A model generated the notes under the pieces. That model saw nothing but the letters and a program-made list of their open reading frames with translations, ran no database searches and was not told the origin of the DNA. This document shows, in pieces, positions 53,565-64,000 of a DNA stretch of 64,000 nucleotides (the stretch's first letter is position 1; each line of letters opens with the position of its first letter). The stretch covers positions 4,279,001 to 4,343,000 of the forward strand of contig NC_071627.1 of NCBI RefSeq assembly GCF_014839835.1, given 5' to 3'. The stretch comes from Dryobates pubescens (lineage: Eukaryota; Chordata; Aves; Piciformes; Picidae). The translations under genes were made by a program, and so were the position numbers.

Positions 53565-54503
53565 ATGCCTGGCGCCGCTGCCGGCCCTGCCACCCGGCTG
53601 CTGCGCAGGGCGCTGTGGGCGCTGACGCTGCTCCTCTCTGTGGCCATCTACGGCTCCCACGCCCCCCTGCTCGCCCTCTGCAAGGTGGATGGGGCCATCC
53701 CCTTCAGCTCCGCGGCCGTGGTGGTGCTGGTGGAGCTGACCAAGCTGCTGCTGTCCCTCCTGCTGCTGCCGCTGTCCCGGCAGCCGCCGCCGCCGCACGT
53801 CTCCTGGCGCCACGCCGCTCCCTTCGCCCTCTCCGCCCTGCTCTACGCCGCCAACAACAACCTGGTGGTGCACATGCAGCTCTTCATGGACCCCAGCACC
53901 TTCCAGGTGCTGAGCAACCTGAAGGTGCTGAGCACGGCGCTGCTCTACAGCCTGCTGCTGCGCCGGCGGCTGAGCAGCCGCCAGTGGCTGGGGCTGGGGC
54001 TGCTGCTGGCCGCGGGGCTCAGCTACAGCTGGGGCGGCCTGCGGGGCCCCGGCCGCGCCTCGGGGACGCAGCTGCACGTCACCCTGCCCGGCCTGCTGCT
54101 GCTCTCCGTCTACTGCCTGGTCTCAGGCCTCTCTGCTGTCTACACAGAAGCCATCCTTAAGGCCCAGGCGCTGCCCCTCGGCCTGCAGAACCTCTTCCTC
54201 TACTCCTTCGGGGTGCTGCTCAACCTGCTGGGCTACTTCTGGCAGGGCGCCGAGGGAGGCTTCCTGCAGGGCTTCTCCCCCTGGCTGCTGCTGGTGGTGC
54301 TCAGCCAGGCCCTGAACGGGCTGCTGATGTCGGTGGTGATGAAGCACAGCAGCAACATCACCAGGCTCTTTGTCATCTCCTGCTCCATCCTGGCCAATGC
54401 CCTCCTCTCCGTGGCCCTCTTCAGCCTGCAGCTCACTCCGCTCTTCTTCGTGGCCGTGGCCTGCGTCGGCCTTGCCATGCACCTCTACTATGGCCTCCCC
54501 TAG
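53565..54503 (+). CDS. SLC35A4: SLC35A4, nucleotide-sugar transporter family member
   Basis: A single-exon ORF of 312 residues (human 324) for a Golgi member of the SLC35A drug/metabolite transporter superfamily; the human protein has been linked to CDP-ribitol transport. About ten hydrophobic segments are visible. Family blocks include SHAPLLALCKVDGAIPFSS, ALLYAANNNLVVHMQ, FMDPSTFQVLSNLKVLSTAL, LPLGLQNLFLYSFGVLLNLL, VVLSQALNGLLMSVVMKHSS and a C-terminal LAMHLYYGLP. I chose the ATG at 53565 because it gives MPGAAAGPATRLLRRALWAL, in line with human MPGLGRPRQARWTLMLLLS. Upstream in-frame codons lack an ATG and come from a CR1 fragment. Start context CGCGATGC is moderate, as expected for a cistron reached by leaky scanning or reinitiation. 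It forms the downstream cistron after the 103-residue microprotein. Confidence 0.96.
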   Translation: MPGAAAGPATRLLRRALWALTLLLSVAIYGSHAPLLALCKVDGAIPFSSAAVVVLVELTKLLLSLLLLPLSRQPPPPHVSWRHAAPFALSALLYAANNNLVVHMQLFMDPSTFQVLSNLKVLSTALLYSLLLRRRLSSRQWLGLGLLLAAGLSYSWGGLRGPGRASGTQLHVTLPGLLLLSVYCLVSGLSAVYTEAILKAQALPLGLQNLFLYSFGVLLNLLGYFWQGAEGGFLQGFSPWLLLVVLSQALNGLLMSVVMKHSSNITRLFVISCSILANALLSVALFSLQLTPLFFVAVACVGLAMHLYYGLP

Positions 54504-55087
54504 CTGCTGCCTTCCTGCCCTGCCTGCTCTGGGGCAGCCTTTTCTCGTGCCTCTGGGGGTGGCAGCACTGGGCTGGCAGCAGCGCTGGTGCCGGTGGCCT
54601 CCCCGCCCGGCTCCTTGCAGGGCCTTGGTGCTGGTACCCCACAGCCTGCAGGAGCAGTGCCAAGGGGGCAGTGCCCTGCGCCCTTTCCCAGGGCGGGCAG
54701 CTGGGACCTCCTCAGCCTGGAGGAGGGGTTCTGAGCACCTTGTTCCTGGGGTGTGGCAAGATGCTTCCCCACACAGAGCACCCCTGAGTTGTGCCACAGT
54801 GCCCAGCTCTGGCTCATGTGCCACTGTTCCATCCTGGGGATGGTGCTCCCACAGCTGTCCTCACAGGGCTGCCTGCAGAGCCTCACACTGTGGCCAGAGG
54901 CAGCTTCCCAGCCTGGCCCCAGCCACTGGCTGCTGCTGGCCCTGGGCTCTGTTTGCCCTTCTGAGGGTGGTGACCTCACACTGGGCCGTGGGGGAAGCTC
55001 TGCCACCTGCTTCCCAGAAGGGAGCTGGCATCCCATGTTTGTGCCCACACTGGTGAGCTGTGGGCACTGCTGGTTCTGCCTGGGGTT

Positions 55088-55093
55088 AGTAAA
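55088..55093 (+). terminator. Likely SLC35A4 poly(A) signal (AGTAAA)
   Basis: An AGTAAA variant is followed by CTGTCTGTCTGTCC and later TGTGTGTCC, a good GU-rich context, about 585 bases after the SLC35A4 stop. No canonical AATAAA occurs nearby on this strand. Confidence 0.5.
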
Positions 55094-55236
55094 GCTGTGG
55101 TTCAGCAGCAGCTGTCTGTCTGTCCTCCTTGGGGAGGGGGTCTGTGTGTCCACCCTGGGGGCAGGGACCTGCTTAACCTGGCAGAGGCTGGGGCATGTCC
55201 AGGCCTGGTGACAGTGGCTGATGAGGTGACACTCAC

Positions 55237-55242
55237 TTTATT
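55237..55242 (-). terminator. Likely poly(A) signal (AATAAA) of gene X
   Basis: AATAAA on the minus strand lies about 930 bases past the last well-supported coding exon of gene X. Its cleavage site would fall roughly 100 bases from that of SLC35A4 on the other strand. Confidence 0.45.
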
Positions 55243-55477
55243 GCACCTGGCAGCAGGTGAGGGGCCACCACCTCTCCCCCCCTGCCCACTGCTGCTGCAG
55301 GCAGGTGCCCAGCAGCAGGGCAAGGCCTTGCCTGGGGGGTGGCAAAGGGGTGAAGCCCCCTCCCAGGGGACAGCTTTCTGTGAGGAGCAGCTCTCAGCAG
55401 CCAGGCCCTGGGGCCTCGCCCTGGCTGCTCTCCAGCATCAGGGCTGATGGCTCTGCAGGGAGGGAGGTGGAAGAGAG

Positions 55478-55800
55478 AATCCCAGACTGAGTTGGGTGGG
55501 AAGGGACCTTTGAAGGTCATCTCGACCTCTGCAGCCAGCAGGGGCATCCCCAACCAGAGCAGGCTGCTCACAGCCCCAAACGACCTCACCTAGCACGGTG
55601 CCAGGGATGGGGCAGCTCCCACCCCGCCGTGCAGCCTGGGCCAGGCTCCCCTTACCTTCAGTGTCAAACATTTCTCCCTCCTTTGGCTCAGACCATTCCC
55701 CCTTGTCCTGTCCCAAGAGGCCCTGCTCCAACCTCTGCCCCCAGCTTTTAGAGACCCCTTTGGGTACTGAGAGGCCACCAAAAGGCCTTCTGGAGCCTCC
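55478..55800 (-). mobile_element. CR1 LINE 3' fragment
   Basis: Reverse CR1 in the 3' region of gene X. Confidence 0.8.
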
Positions 55801-55824
55801 TCCAGCTTTGAGGTGGCAGAACCC

Positions 55825-56178
55825 CCAAGCTGCCTGCCAGGGCTCCCATGCTAGCCCCCCAAGATCCCCATGCTGCCTGCCAGGGCTCCCATGCTAGCCC
55901 CCCAGGGCTCCCAAGCTGCCTGCAGGGCTCCCATGCTGCCTGCCAGGGCTCCCATGCTAGCCCCCCAGGGCTCCCAAGCTGCCTGCCAGGGCTCCCATGC
56001 TAGCCCCCCAAGATCCCCAAGCTGCCTGCCAGGGCTCCCATGCTAGCCCCCCAAGATCCCCAAGCTGCCTGCCAGGGCTCCCATGCTAGCCCCCCAAGAT
56101 CCCCAAGCTGCCTGCAGGGCTCCCATGCTGCCTGCAGGGCTCCCAAGCTGCCTGCAGGGCTCCCATGCTGCCTGGCAG
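55825..56178. repeat. 43-bp minisatellite at the 3' end of gene X
   Basis: About eight whole or shortened units with core GCTGCCTGCCAGGGCTCCCA followed by TGCTAGCCCCCCAAGATCC. It lies just past the last gene X coding exon and may be read into its C-terminus or 3' UTR. Confidence 0.9.
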
Positions 56179-59100
56179 GGACCCTGTCCCCACCCCCTGC
56201 CCCGGGGCAGCTGTCTCAGGTTGTCTGTGCGGTGGCAGCAGCTGAGCAGCTGGCAGCCCTCCGCCGTGGGCGGTGCCCGGCGGTGCCCAGCGAGCCCCGC
56301 GGACGTCCTGCAGCGGCTCCTGGTGCCGGTGCCCCGGGGCCTCCCTCTGCTCCTCTGCCAGCTGCCGCTGCTCCCGAAGCACCTGCGGGGATGCCCGGGG
56401 CTGCCTGGCAGGGCTCCAGCAGCCGGGAGGTGCCCAGCCCTTCCGTGCCCACCTGCCTCTGCTGCCGGTGGCTCTGCAGCCAGGCCTCCAGGTGCCGCTC
56501 GGCTGCCTGCCGCTCCCCGCCCGCTGCCTCCGGCCTCAGCCCCAGGGCTGCCACCTCCCGCTGCCAGCGAGCTGCGCCCCGCTGCAGAGGACAGGGCAGC
56601 TCGGGGCTGCCCTCTGCCCCCTGGGCTGCCCTCTGCCCCCTGGGCTGCCCTGCCTGGAGGAGGAGAGCTTGCAGCCCAGGGGGCTGGGCTCGCTTCCCGT
56701 GCCCACCTCGCTGCTGGCCTCCTGGGCTGGCACTGCCCCGTGCCCGAGCTGGCTGTGCAGGAGCAGGCAGTGCCGAGCCCGCAGCTGCGGCTTCTGTGCC
56801 TTGGCCAGGGCGAGCTGCGCCTCCAGGGACGGGCACGGCGGGCACCGTCTGCATGCCTGGCACAAGCAGAGTAGGTCTGGGCAGCACCTGGGGGCCCTGC
56901 TGCAGGCCCTGGGCACTGCCCCTGCCCGGGAGCAGCAGCAGGGAGCCGCTGGGGTGTCGCTCACCGTGCCAGCCCCGGGCAGTGCCCCTGGCCGTGCTGC
57001 TTTGCCTGGCAAGGGCTGCTCCAGCTGCCCCTGCCCTGCGCTGGCTGGCGCTCGGCTGCCCTCTGCCCGGCTGCTGGCAGGGTGCCCTGGGTGGGGGGAG
57101 GAGAAGGAGCATGAGGAGGTGTGGCTGGGGACAGGGGGAGAGGGAGGGAAGCTTCTCCCAGCCCTAGCAGATCCTTTTCCCACCGCGGGACGCGATGCTC
57201 CGTGCCCACATCTCAGCCACCCAGGCGTGGGGCCCAGCCCTGCCCCCGTGCCCTGTCCCTCTTGGCTCCAGGCTGGCACCAGGCAGGGTTCGTGTCCCAG
57301 GCTGCTGGTCCTGCACCGTATTCCCTGTGGAGACCTGGTCCTGTGAGAGCAGGAGATGCTGTGGGGATGCAGCCAGGGGCCAGGGCTCCTCCTGCAGCTG
57401 GCAGGGCCCCGGCCGAGGAGGCTGTGCCCTGCCCCATGCCCACCTTGGCCCTGGGCTGCTGCAGCTGCCTTGCCCTGAGTGCCTCAGCTGCTGCCTGCTT
57501 CTTCTCCCACCTCTGGCTCTTCAGCACCTGGAGGAGGAGGCTGAGGGTCCCTCCTGTGCCGAGGCACAGCTCCAGGGACACATCCCACACATCCCCTCCC
57601 CCCGGGCAGGCAGCCCCCAGCCCCTGCCCTGCGAGGCTGCTGGCACCAGGGTGGAGCTTGGACCTCCTCCGACTGGGGTGGGAGGGTCGGTGCCAGCTCG
57701 GTCCCATCCGACGGCCAGGGGCATTGCCTCACCTTCAGCTCCCGCAGGGCTCTCCGCAGCTGTGCCAGGGCCACCTTCTGCCGGGGGGCAGCGGCCGCAG
57801 CCAGCAGCTCCCTGCGCAGCCCTCGCAGCTCCCCGCGCCGCGCCGCCAGCTCCCGCGCAGGGTCCCAGCAGGTGGCCGAGATGCTCTTGGCCAAGCCCTT
57901 CACTCGCTCGGCCACCCCCAGCGCTGCCAGCAGCTCCTCTCGGGAGGTATCTGGAGGGGAGGAACAAGCCCCGGGCAGGGGCCGCCAGGGTGGGTGCAGG
58001 GGCAGGGCTGAGGGGGAGGAGTGGAGCCAGTGCCTGGCTTCCAGTGCCTGTGGATGTCCCCAGGCAGCGGCCAGGGACCAAGTGGCAGGCAGGGGGAGGG
58101 AGTGGGGCAAAGCTCAGGGAGGGGACAGCCCTGAGTGGTGTCCCCATGCAGTGGTACCTGGCAGTGTCACCCAGAGCAGCAGCAGGGTCAGGCTGTTCCC
58201 CTCCAGGAGCTGTTCCACCACCCAGGGCAGGCAGCAGGCAGCAGGAGCCCTGTGTGTGGGGTGAGAGAGCCCTGGGAGAGGATGGGGCTGGGACCCACAC
58301 CTGGGCAGACCAAACCCTGTCCCACAGGAGGGGTTGGCCCTGCTGGGAGCAAGCTCCTGTCCCCAGGGTGGTGGCAGCCCCTTGGCTCCCAGGGACAGGC
58401 TCCTGCTGAGGCTTCAGGACCCCTCCTGTTTCACCCCTGGGCACCAACTCATGGACCCAGGGAATGGGTTGGGTTGGAAGGGACCTTCAAGATCATCCAG
58501 TGCCAGCCCCCTGCCCATGGGCAGGGACACCTCCCACCAGCCCAGGTTGCTCAGGGCCTCATCCAGCCTGGCCTGGAACACCTCCAGGCAGGAGGCAGCC
58601 ACAGCCTCCCTGGGCAGCCTGTGCCAGTGTCTCCCCAGCCTCACTGCCATGAATTTCTCCCTCATCTCCAGCCTCAGTCTCCCCTCTCCCAGCTCAAAGC
58701 CATTGTCCCTCATCCTGTCACTCCCAGCCCTTGTCCAAAGTCCCTCCCCAGCTCTCCTGGAGCCCTTCAGGTACTGCTCTGAGGTCTCCCTGGAGCCTTC
58801 TCTTCCCCAGGCTGAACAGCCCCAGCTCTCCCAGCCTGTGCCCACAGCAGAGGTTCTCCAGGCTCTGCTCATCTCTGCAGCCTCCTCTGGGCCTGCTCCA
58901 TGGGTTCCACGTCCCCCTGAGCTCAGAGGGTGCCAGGAGGGGCTGTGGCTCAGCCCCAGCACGGAGCTGCAGCCTGGTACGTACGGCTCAGGGCAGGGCA
59001 CCGCGGTGCCAGGAGCTGCCAGGATCCTGAGGGCTGAGCGCTGCTGCCGGCCCCCTGCCAGCTGCCACTCCAGGGTGAGGGTGAAGAGGCTGCTGGCACT

Positions 59101-61820
59101 GGGGAGAGGCCAGCATGGCAGTGGTGCTGAGCAGTGCCCACAGCCAGCCCCAGTGCCCCACGGCCCCCCCACATCCCTCACCCCAGCCCAGCCAAGTGCC
59201 CATCTGCAGGGGGGCTGCTGTGCTCACCCCTGGGGCAGTGCCACCATGGCACCCAGCCCGCTGCTGTAGATGCTGATGGCAGCTTGGGCATCGGGCACAG
59301 GGATTTCTGTGGCCTCCTCCACCATCCTGAAAGCAGAGGGAGACAAGAGTGAGGGAGTGGGGCCATGCCCAACCCCCCTCTGCGTGCCTGGGCTCCCTGG
59401 GGGATGTCCCTGGCCCTCCTCTGGCTGGGCACCTGCTCCCTGCCCACTGCTGGGGTACCAGCCCCCCCGAGAGCTACAAAGCCACCCGTGGGGCCCTGAG
59501 TACCTACAGGCCCAGGGGGGGCACGTCCAGCACCTGCAGGGCTCGGCCGGCGGGGCGGAGCAGGTCCCAGGCTTTGTCCTGGGCACAGAGCTGCAAGGGG
59601 GCACAGAGAGGGGGCACTGCTGGCACCTCGGGGTTCCTCCTGGCTAAGCACAGGGAAGGGCTGAGCAGGGAAAGGTCTCAGGGCCACTCCCAGCTTCTCC
59701 AGCCCTGGGACCAGGCAAAGGCAGAGCCCTGGCAGTGCCCAAGCCCTGTGTGGAGCTTGGCAGGGCACCCTGGAGCCAAAGCCTGGGGGCTCCTGTGCCA
59801 GCCAAGGGAGGGCCAGAGTGTGCCAGCACTCTGGAAGGACATTGAGGGCACAGGGAGGAGGTGCTGGAGAGCTGCCCTCCTCCCACCTGGCTGCAGGAAT
59901 TCCCAGCCCTGGCAAGCCCTGTAGGGAGCTGGGCAAGGCTGGGACCTGAAGGCCTTCAGCCCCTGTCCCCCGCAGGGGTAGGGGACTGGGTGCCAGCCCT
60001 GGGGCACCGTCTGCCCCTTGGCACGGCAGGAGCTGCACCCCCATGCCCCAGGGCACCCTGGCCAGCCCTGGCCTGTCCTACCTGGACCAGGCTGACAGTC
60101 TGCAGGCTCTGCTCATCCCTGCCCAGCGCCTCCAGCTCCTGGAAGATGGTGGTGACCACCTGGGGACAAGCCAGGCAGGCTCCAGGAGCCACCTGAGACC
60201 AGCTCTGAGCCATGCCAGCCACACTGGGCACAGCTGGACAAGCCCAGATCACCTCTGCCTGCCACCATGCCCTGTGCCCTCACCTGCCAGGCGATGCTCT
60301 GGAGGGACAGCTGGGTGGGGGGACCGTGGGGGTGCCACAGCAGCAGGGTCAGGCTGTAGCCAAGGGGAACCAGAGCCAGCTGGGGCCTTGCCAGCTCCAG
60401 CACCTTCTCCTGGGAGGAGAGACACAGCCAGGAGAGCTGGCATGGCATGGCATGGCATGGCATGGCACAGCACAGCCAGCATGCTGCAGGTGGGCCAGCA
60501 CAGAGGGCACTGGCATGGATAAGCCAGCAGAGCACAGACAGCATGGCACAGCTGGCACAGCATGGGTGGATGGCACAGAGTAGATGCAGAGCATATGCAT
60601 AGCATGGCACAGTAATGCACAGCATGCCAGAGAGAGCAGGACAGGGGCAGTAAGGCACAGACAGCATGGCACAGCATGGCACAGCATGGCACAGCAGGTG
60701 CCAGCACCCAAGAGGAAACAGGCAAGGGCTGAGAGACAGCATCAGAGCCACACACAGGCCCAAGCCTGGTGTGCCCAGCACTGCAGTGGTGCCCAGTGCA
60801 CCCAGGCCCACAGCTGGGTGCCCCAGCCCGTGGCCAGCATGGCTCTGGCTCAGCTGGCTGGGGAGAGGGCTGCCAGAGGAGGCTGTGGGCACCACCATAC
60901 CTGTCCTGCCTCCAAGCAGAAGATGCCATCCACAGCCAAGCAGCTGCCCTGGCACGAGGGAGGATTCAGCTTCCACTCCCATCCCAGCATGACCAGAGCA
61001 GGGTAAAGGGCATACAGGGAAGGAGCTGGCAGGGGTGGCATGGAGGGCCTGGCACAGGCAGGGATGAGGGGGAGACCCTCTCCCTTGGTGACCCCCAGGA
61101 GCCCCCCCCAAGAGAGGGGCCCACAGCATGGGTAGGGTCAGCACGAGCCCTCAGCACCCAGCAGGGGCCCAGGGTGGCAGGGGGCTGGGACAGAGCCCCA
61201 TGCTCCCCTCTGGGTGCCCAGCACCCCACTGATGCCCAGATCCCTGCCAGGCTCACCTGGGGCTGCTTCCCAGCACGGAGGAGCTGCAGGGGGTCTGTGC
61301 CACTCTGCCCCAGCCCTGCAAACACCGAGTGTGGGGTGCTGGGGGGGACACCCCCCCAGCGTGGGGCCGGCTCCCAGGGCTGCCCAGGGCTGTGACCACA
61401 GCCAGCAGAGCCAGCAGGGGGGAGGGCACTGCTGCCTGACCCAGGCCCAGCAGGTGAGCAGGGCCCCAGTGCCACCCTGGCTGTGGGCAGCCTGGTGCCC
61501 TGCTCTGGGGCTGGAGGCACCAGGCTGGGGAAGGTGTCCTGGGCTCCCTCTCTACCTGCTGCCTGCTGCAGTCCCACAGCTGCTCCTGCACAGACCTCCT
61601 GCAGGGACACCAGGCAGAGGGACCCTGAGCCAGGGTCTCCCCCACCCCCCCAGCACCCTCCCAGGGCTGGGTGAGCACCCGGGGAGCTGGGCAGTGCCCG
61701 GCCATGCCACACAGAAGGCAGGGCACAGATGCCTCCAAACCACCCTGCGGGGGCTCCCCCATGATGGCACTCACCTGCCCAGAGTCCATGGCCAGCTGAG
61801 GAGCAGCAGCTTGTGAGGTC
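56170..61820 (-). CDS. Gene X: unidentified multi-exon protein with C-terminal coiled coil
   Basis: I do not recognise this protein. Well-supported exons, read on the minus strand, are 60901-61025, 60284-60409, 60082-60159, 59508-59590, 59228-59326, 58985-59098, 58158-58249, 57733-57950, 57444-57527, 56707-56856, 56453-56581 and a last one ending at 56382. From 60901 through 57444 all borders are GT/AG and the phases interlock, giving about 340 residues: SLYALYPALVMLGWEWKLNP, EKVLELARPQLALVPLGYSL, VVTTIFQELEALGRDEQ, MVEEATEIPVPDAQAAISIY, SSLFTLTLEWQLAGG, then DTSREELLAALGVAERVKGL and a charged Arg/Glu/Leu-rich coiled coil to EKKQAAAEALRARQLQQ. Three further coiled-coil exons end near 56170. 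Upstream candidates (61257-61315, 61556-61598, 61775-61820) have good splice sites, but their frame is not settled. The 5' end, one or two exons at 56900-57340 and the C-terminus are uncertain. No signal peptide or catalytic motif is visible. It converges on SLC35A4. Confidence 0.75.
58455..58915 (-). mobile_element. CR1 LINE 3' fragment in a gene X intron
   Basis: Its 3' end adjoins the segment copied to 7789-8320; the copied part includes about 100 bases of it. Confidence 0.85.
60439..60466. repeat. (GGCAT)n microsatellite
   Basis: About five and a half GGCAT units in a gene X intron; scattered degenerate copies continue to about 60700. Confidence 0.85.
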
Positions 61821-62109
61821 CTGGGCAGGGCAGGGGATGGGGTTACAGGAGGAGGGATTCTGTTCCCCTGCATTATTCATGGGTGCTGGGCACGGCCGGG
61901 CAGAGCTGGGCACAGCCTGGTACCACCAGAGCCTGGAGGCTGAGCCCTGCTGGCCAAGGAGTCGGTGAGGCCATGGGGGCAAGGGGGTGCCTGGAGCCAT
62001 GGGGTGAGTGGCTCCAGGAGGGACATCTCTGCAGGATTCAAAGGGCAGCTGAGGGAACCTGAGCCATGGTGCAGGTTTTCCAGAGACAAGAAGCAGGCAC
62101 AGAGTGACC

Positions 62110-62115
62110 TTTATT
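62110..62115 (-). terminator. Possible minus-strand poly(A) signal
   Basis: AATAAA followed by moderately T/G-rich sequence on the minus strand. It could end a gene lying right of it. No coding exon of such a gene was recognised before the window ends. Confidence 0.25.
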
Positions 62116-62565
62116 GGCACTCAGTCATGCCAAGGGGAAGGCTGAAGCTGAGGAGCCCTCTGCTCTGGGGGACAGGAGAGAGGCCCCCAGCCAGCCCCTG
62201 CCCCTCACAGCTGGACAGGACCAGGCAGAGTGAGGAGATGCAGAGGTGTGTGTCCCCCCCCTCCTACCATCACACCATGCACTGAGCTGCCCTGGGCTCA
62301 GCCCCTGCCTGCCCAGACTTCCTCTGGCCAGGCTGGGCATGAGCTGCCCTCACACGTGGAGCTGAGCAGCACCCCGGGCCCAGCAGAGCAGAGCCAGGGC
62401 TGGGGTTGTGCTTCAGCTGGCTGCTGCTAAGGGAAGGACACTGCTTGGATCCTGGCACTTAGAGATTTCTCCTTTCTTCACCCATCAGGCAGCAGCTGCT
62501 GCTCCCTGTGCCCAGGTAGCAAGGCTGAGCACCAAGGCCTGGGTGCAGACACTTGGGGTTCAGAA

Positions 62566-63560
62566 TAGAATAGAATAGAATAGAATAAACCAGGTTGGAA
62601 GAGACCTTCAAGATCATCATGTCCAACCTATCATCCAACACCACCTAAACAACTAACCCATGGCACCAAGCACCCTGTCAAGCCTTGTCCTGAACACCCC
62701 CAGTGATGGAGACCCCACCACCTCCCCAGGCAGCCCATTCCAGTGGGCAATCACTCTCTCTGTGTAAAACTTCCTCCTAACCTCCAGCCTAAACCTCCCC
62801 TGGCACAGCCTGAGACTGTGTCCTCTTGTTCTGGTGCTGGTTGCCTGGGAGAAGAGACCAACCTCTCCCTGACTACAACCTCCCTGCAGGTAATTGTAGA
62901 GAGCAATAAGGTCACCCCTGAGTCTCCTCCTCTCCAGGCTAAGCAACCTCAGCTCCCTCAGCCTCTCCTCACAGGGCTGTGTTCCAAGCCCCTCACCAAC
63001 TTTGTTGCCCTTCTCTGGACACCTTCCAGCAAGTCAACCTCCTTCCTAAACTGAGGGGCCCAGAACTGGACACGGACTCCAGGTGTGGCCTAACCAGTGC
63101 AGTGTACAGGGGCACAATGACCTCCCTGCTCCTGCTGGCCACACTGTTCCTGATGCAGGCCAGGATGCCATTGGCCCTCCTGGCTGCCTGGGCACACTGC
63201 AGGCTCATGTTCAGCCTACCATCAACCAGCACCCCCAGGTCCCTCTCAGCCTGCCTGCTCTCAACCACTCTGCCCCCAGCCTGTAGCTCTGCATGGGGTT
63301 GCTGTGGCCAATGTGCAGAACCTGGCACTTGGATGTGTTCAATCTCCTGCCCTTGGCCTCTGCCCATCTGCCCAGCCTGTCGAGGTCCCTCTGCAGAGCC
63401 TCTCTACCCTCCAGCAGATCAACTCCTGCCCCCAGCTTGGTGTCATCAGCAAATTTACTGATGATGGACTCGATGCCCTCATCCAGATCATCAATAAAGA
63501 TGTTAAAGAGCATGGGGCCCAGCACTGATCCCTGGGGCACACCACTGGTGACTGGAGGCT
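62566..63560 (-). mobile_element. CR1 with reverse transcriptase domain
   Basis: Starts with the reverse of an (ATTCT)n tail, 62566-62588. ORF2 reads in reverse through FADDTKLGA to [20 protein letters not shown], in at least three frame segments. 5' truncated within the RT. Confidence 0.93.
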
Positions 63561-64000
63561 CAGCAGAGCTGGGCTGAGCCTTTGCTAGCACCCAGCAGAC
63601 CTCAAGGTCCTCTGCTCAGCTTCCTGTCTTCTGTGGCGCTGGTCCTGTGCTGGGCCACAGCTCAGAGCCATTCCCACAGCCAGAGCCTGGCTGGGGCCAG
63701 TGCAGCAGAGAGGCTGTGGAGGCCACCAGGAAGGTTGTGTTTGGGGAGCCACAGGGCTGCAGGGTGGGAGAAGGACCCTGGGTGGGGCCCTGCGGGGCTT
63801 AGGGCACTGGAGCACTGCTTGCAGTGCTGCAAACGTGGTGGAGCTGAAGTCCTCTTGTTGAGGGCAGAAGACATCCCAGGGGCACTGGATGCACCTTGAG
63901 GGGTTAGGGTTGCCACAAGGAAAACCTCTCTGGTCAGATCATGGCAAGGGGCTTTGCCTGCCACCCCCTCAGGCAAAGCCACAGCCACTGAGGGATAATC
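63561..64000. other. Unique sequence at the window's right edge
   Basis: No gene or repeat recognised. Confidence 0.5.

Noticed and set aside
53481-54503. SLC35A4 with a 28-residue N-terminal extension
   Set aside because: No ATG; the extension is CR1-derived leader sequence and does not match the family.
60901-61025. Alternative reading of this gene X exon as SFPVCPLPCSGHAG
   Set aside because: Open and phase-compatible with one choice of upstream exons, but the SLYALYPALVMLGWEWKL reading is more protein-like and joins the next exon in frame.

Overview
This is vertebrate nuclear DNA, almost certainly from a bird. The coding exons are avian-like, and the dominant repeat is the CR1 LINE: about 30% of the window by my rough tally, in dozens of 5'-truncated pieces on both strands that share the family's 3' end and ORF2. 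The CR1 load is heavy for a bird. Woodpecker and hornbill relatives are known for this, but that placement is inference. No LTR element or other virus-like fossil was recognised.

Layout. (1) 3143-36770, minus strand: UBE2D2, six of seven coding exons; the last exon lies left of the window. Its introns hold most of the CR1 debris and three minisatellites: 23 bp at the window edge, 41 bp beside the exon 6 splice donor, and a 3 kb GC-rich array. (2) 35860-37780: CpG island with the UBE2D2 promoter and a perfect TCTCGCGAGA element. (3) 39290-46427, plus strand: STING1 (393 aa, six coding exons), head to head with UBE2D2. It has an interferon-response-like site upstream and five low-complexity or tandem arrays in its introns. 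(4) 51660-54503, plus strand: the SLC35A4 locus, a two-cistron gene. A 103-residue mitochondrial microprotein (SLC35A4-MP) is encoded by three exons and is followed downstream by the intact SLC35A4 transporter ORF. (5) About 55237-61820, minus strand: an unidentified multi-exon gene, called gene X here, with a coiled-coil C-terminal half; it converges tail to tail with SLC35A4. (6) 62110-64000: a possible minus-strand poly(A) signal and a CR1 copy with reverse transcriptase sequence.

How the genes relate. UBE2D2 is a general ubiquitin-conjugating E2 and STING1 is the cGAMP receptor of innate immunity; they share a head-to-head arrangement. SLC35A4 and its microprotein act in Golgi and mitochondrial membranes. 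Nothing in the sequence shows a joint pathway. The most unusual observations are a ~98% identical inverted copy of one gene X exon with its introns inside a UBE2D2 intron 50 kb away, STING ligand-pocket substitutions and a Gly-Pro-Ala-Pro repeat in its tail, signals that could uncouple the two SLC35A4 cistrons, and two CR1 copies sharing the same one-base ORF2 deletion.
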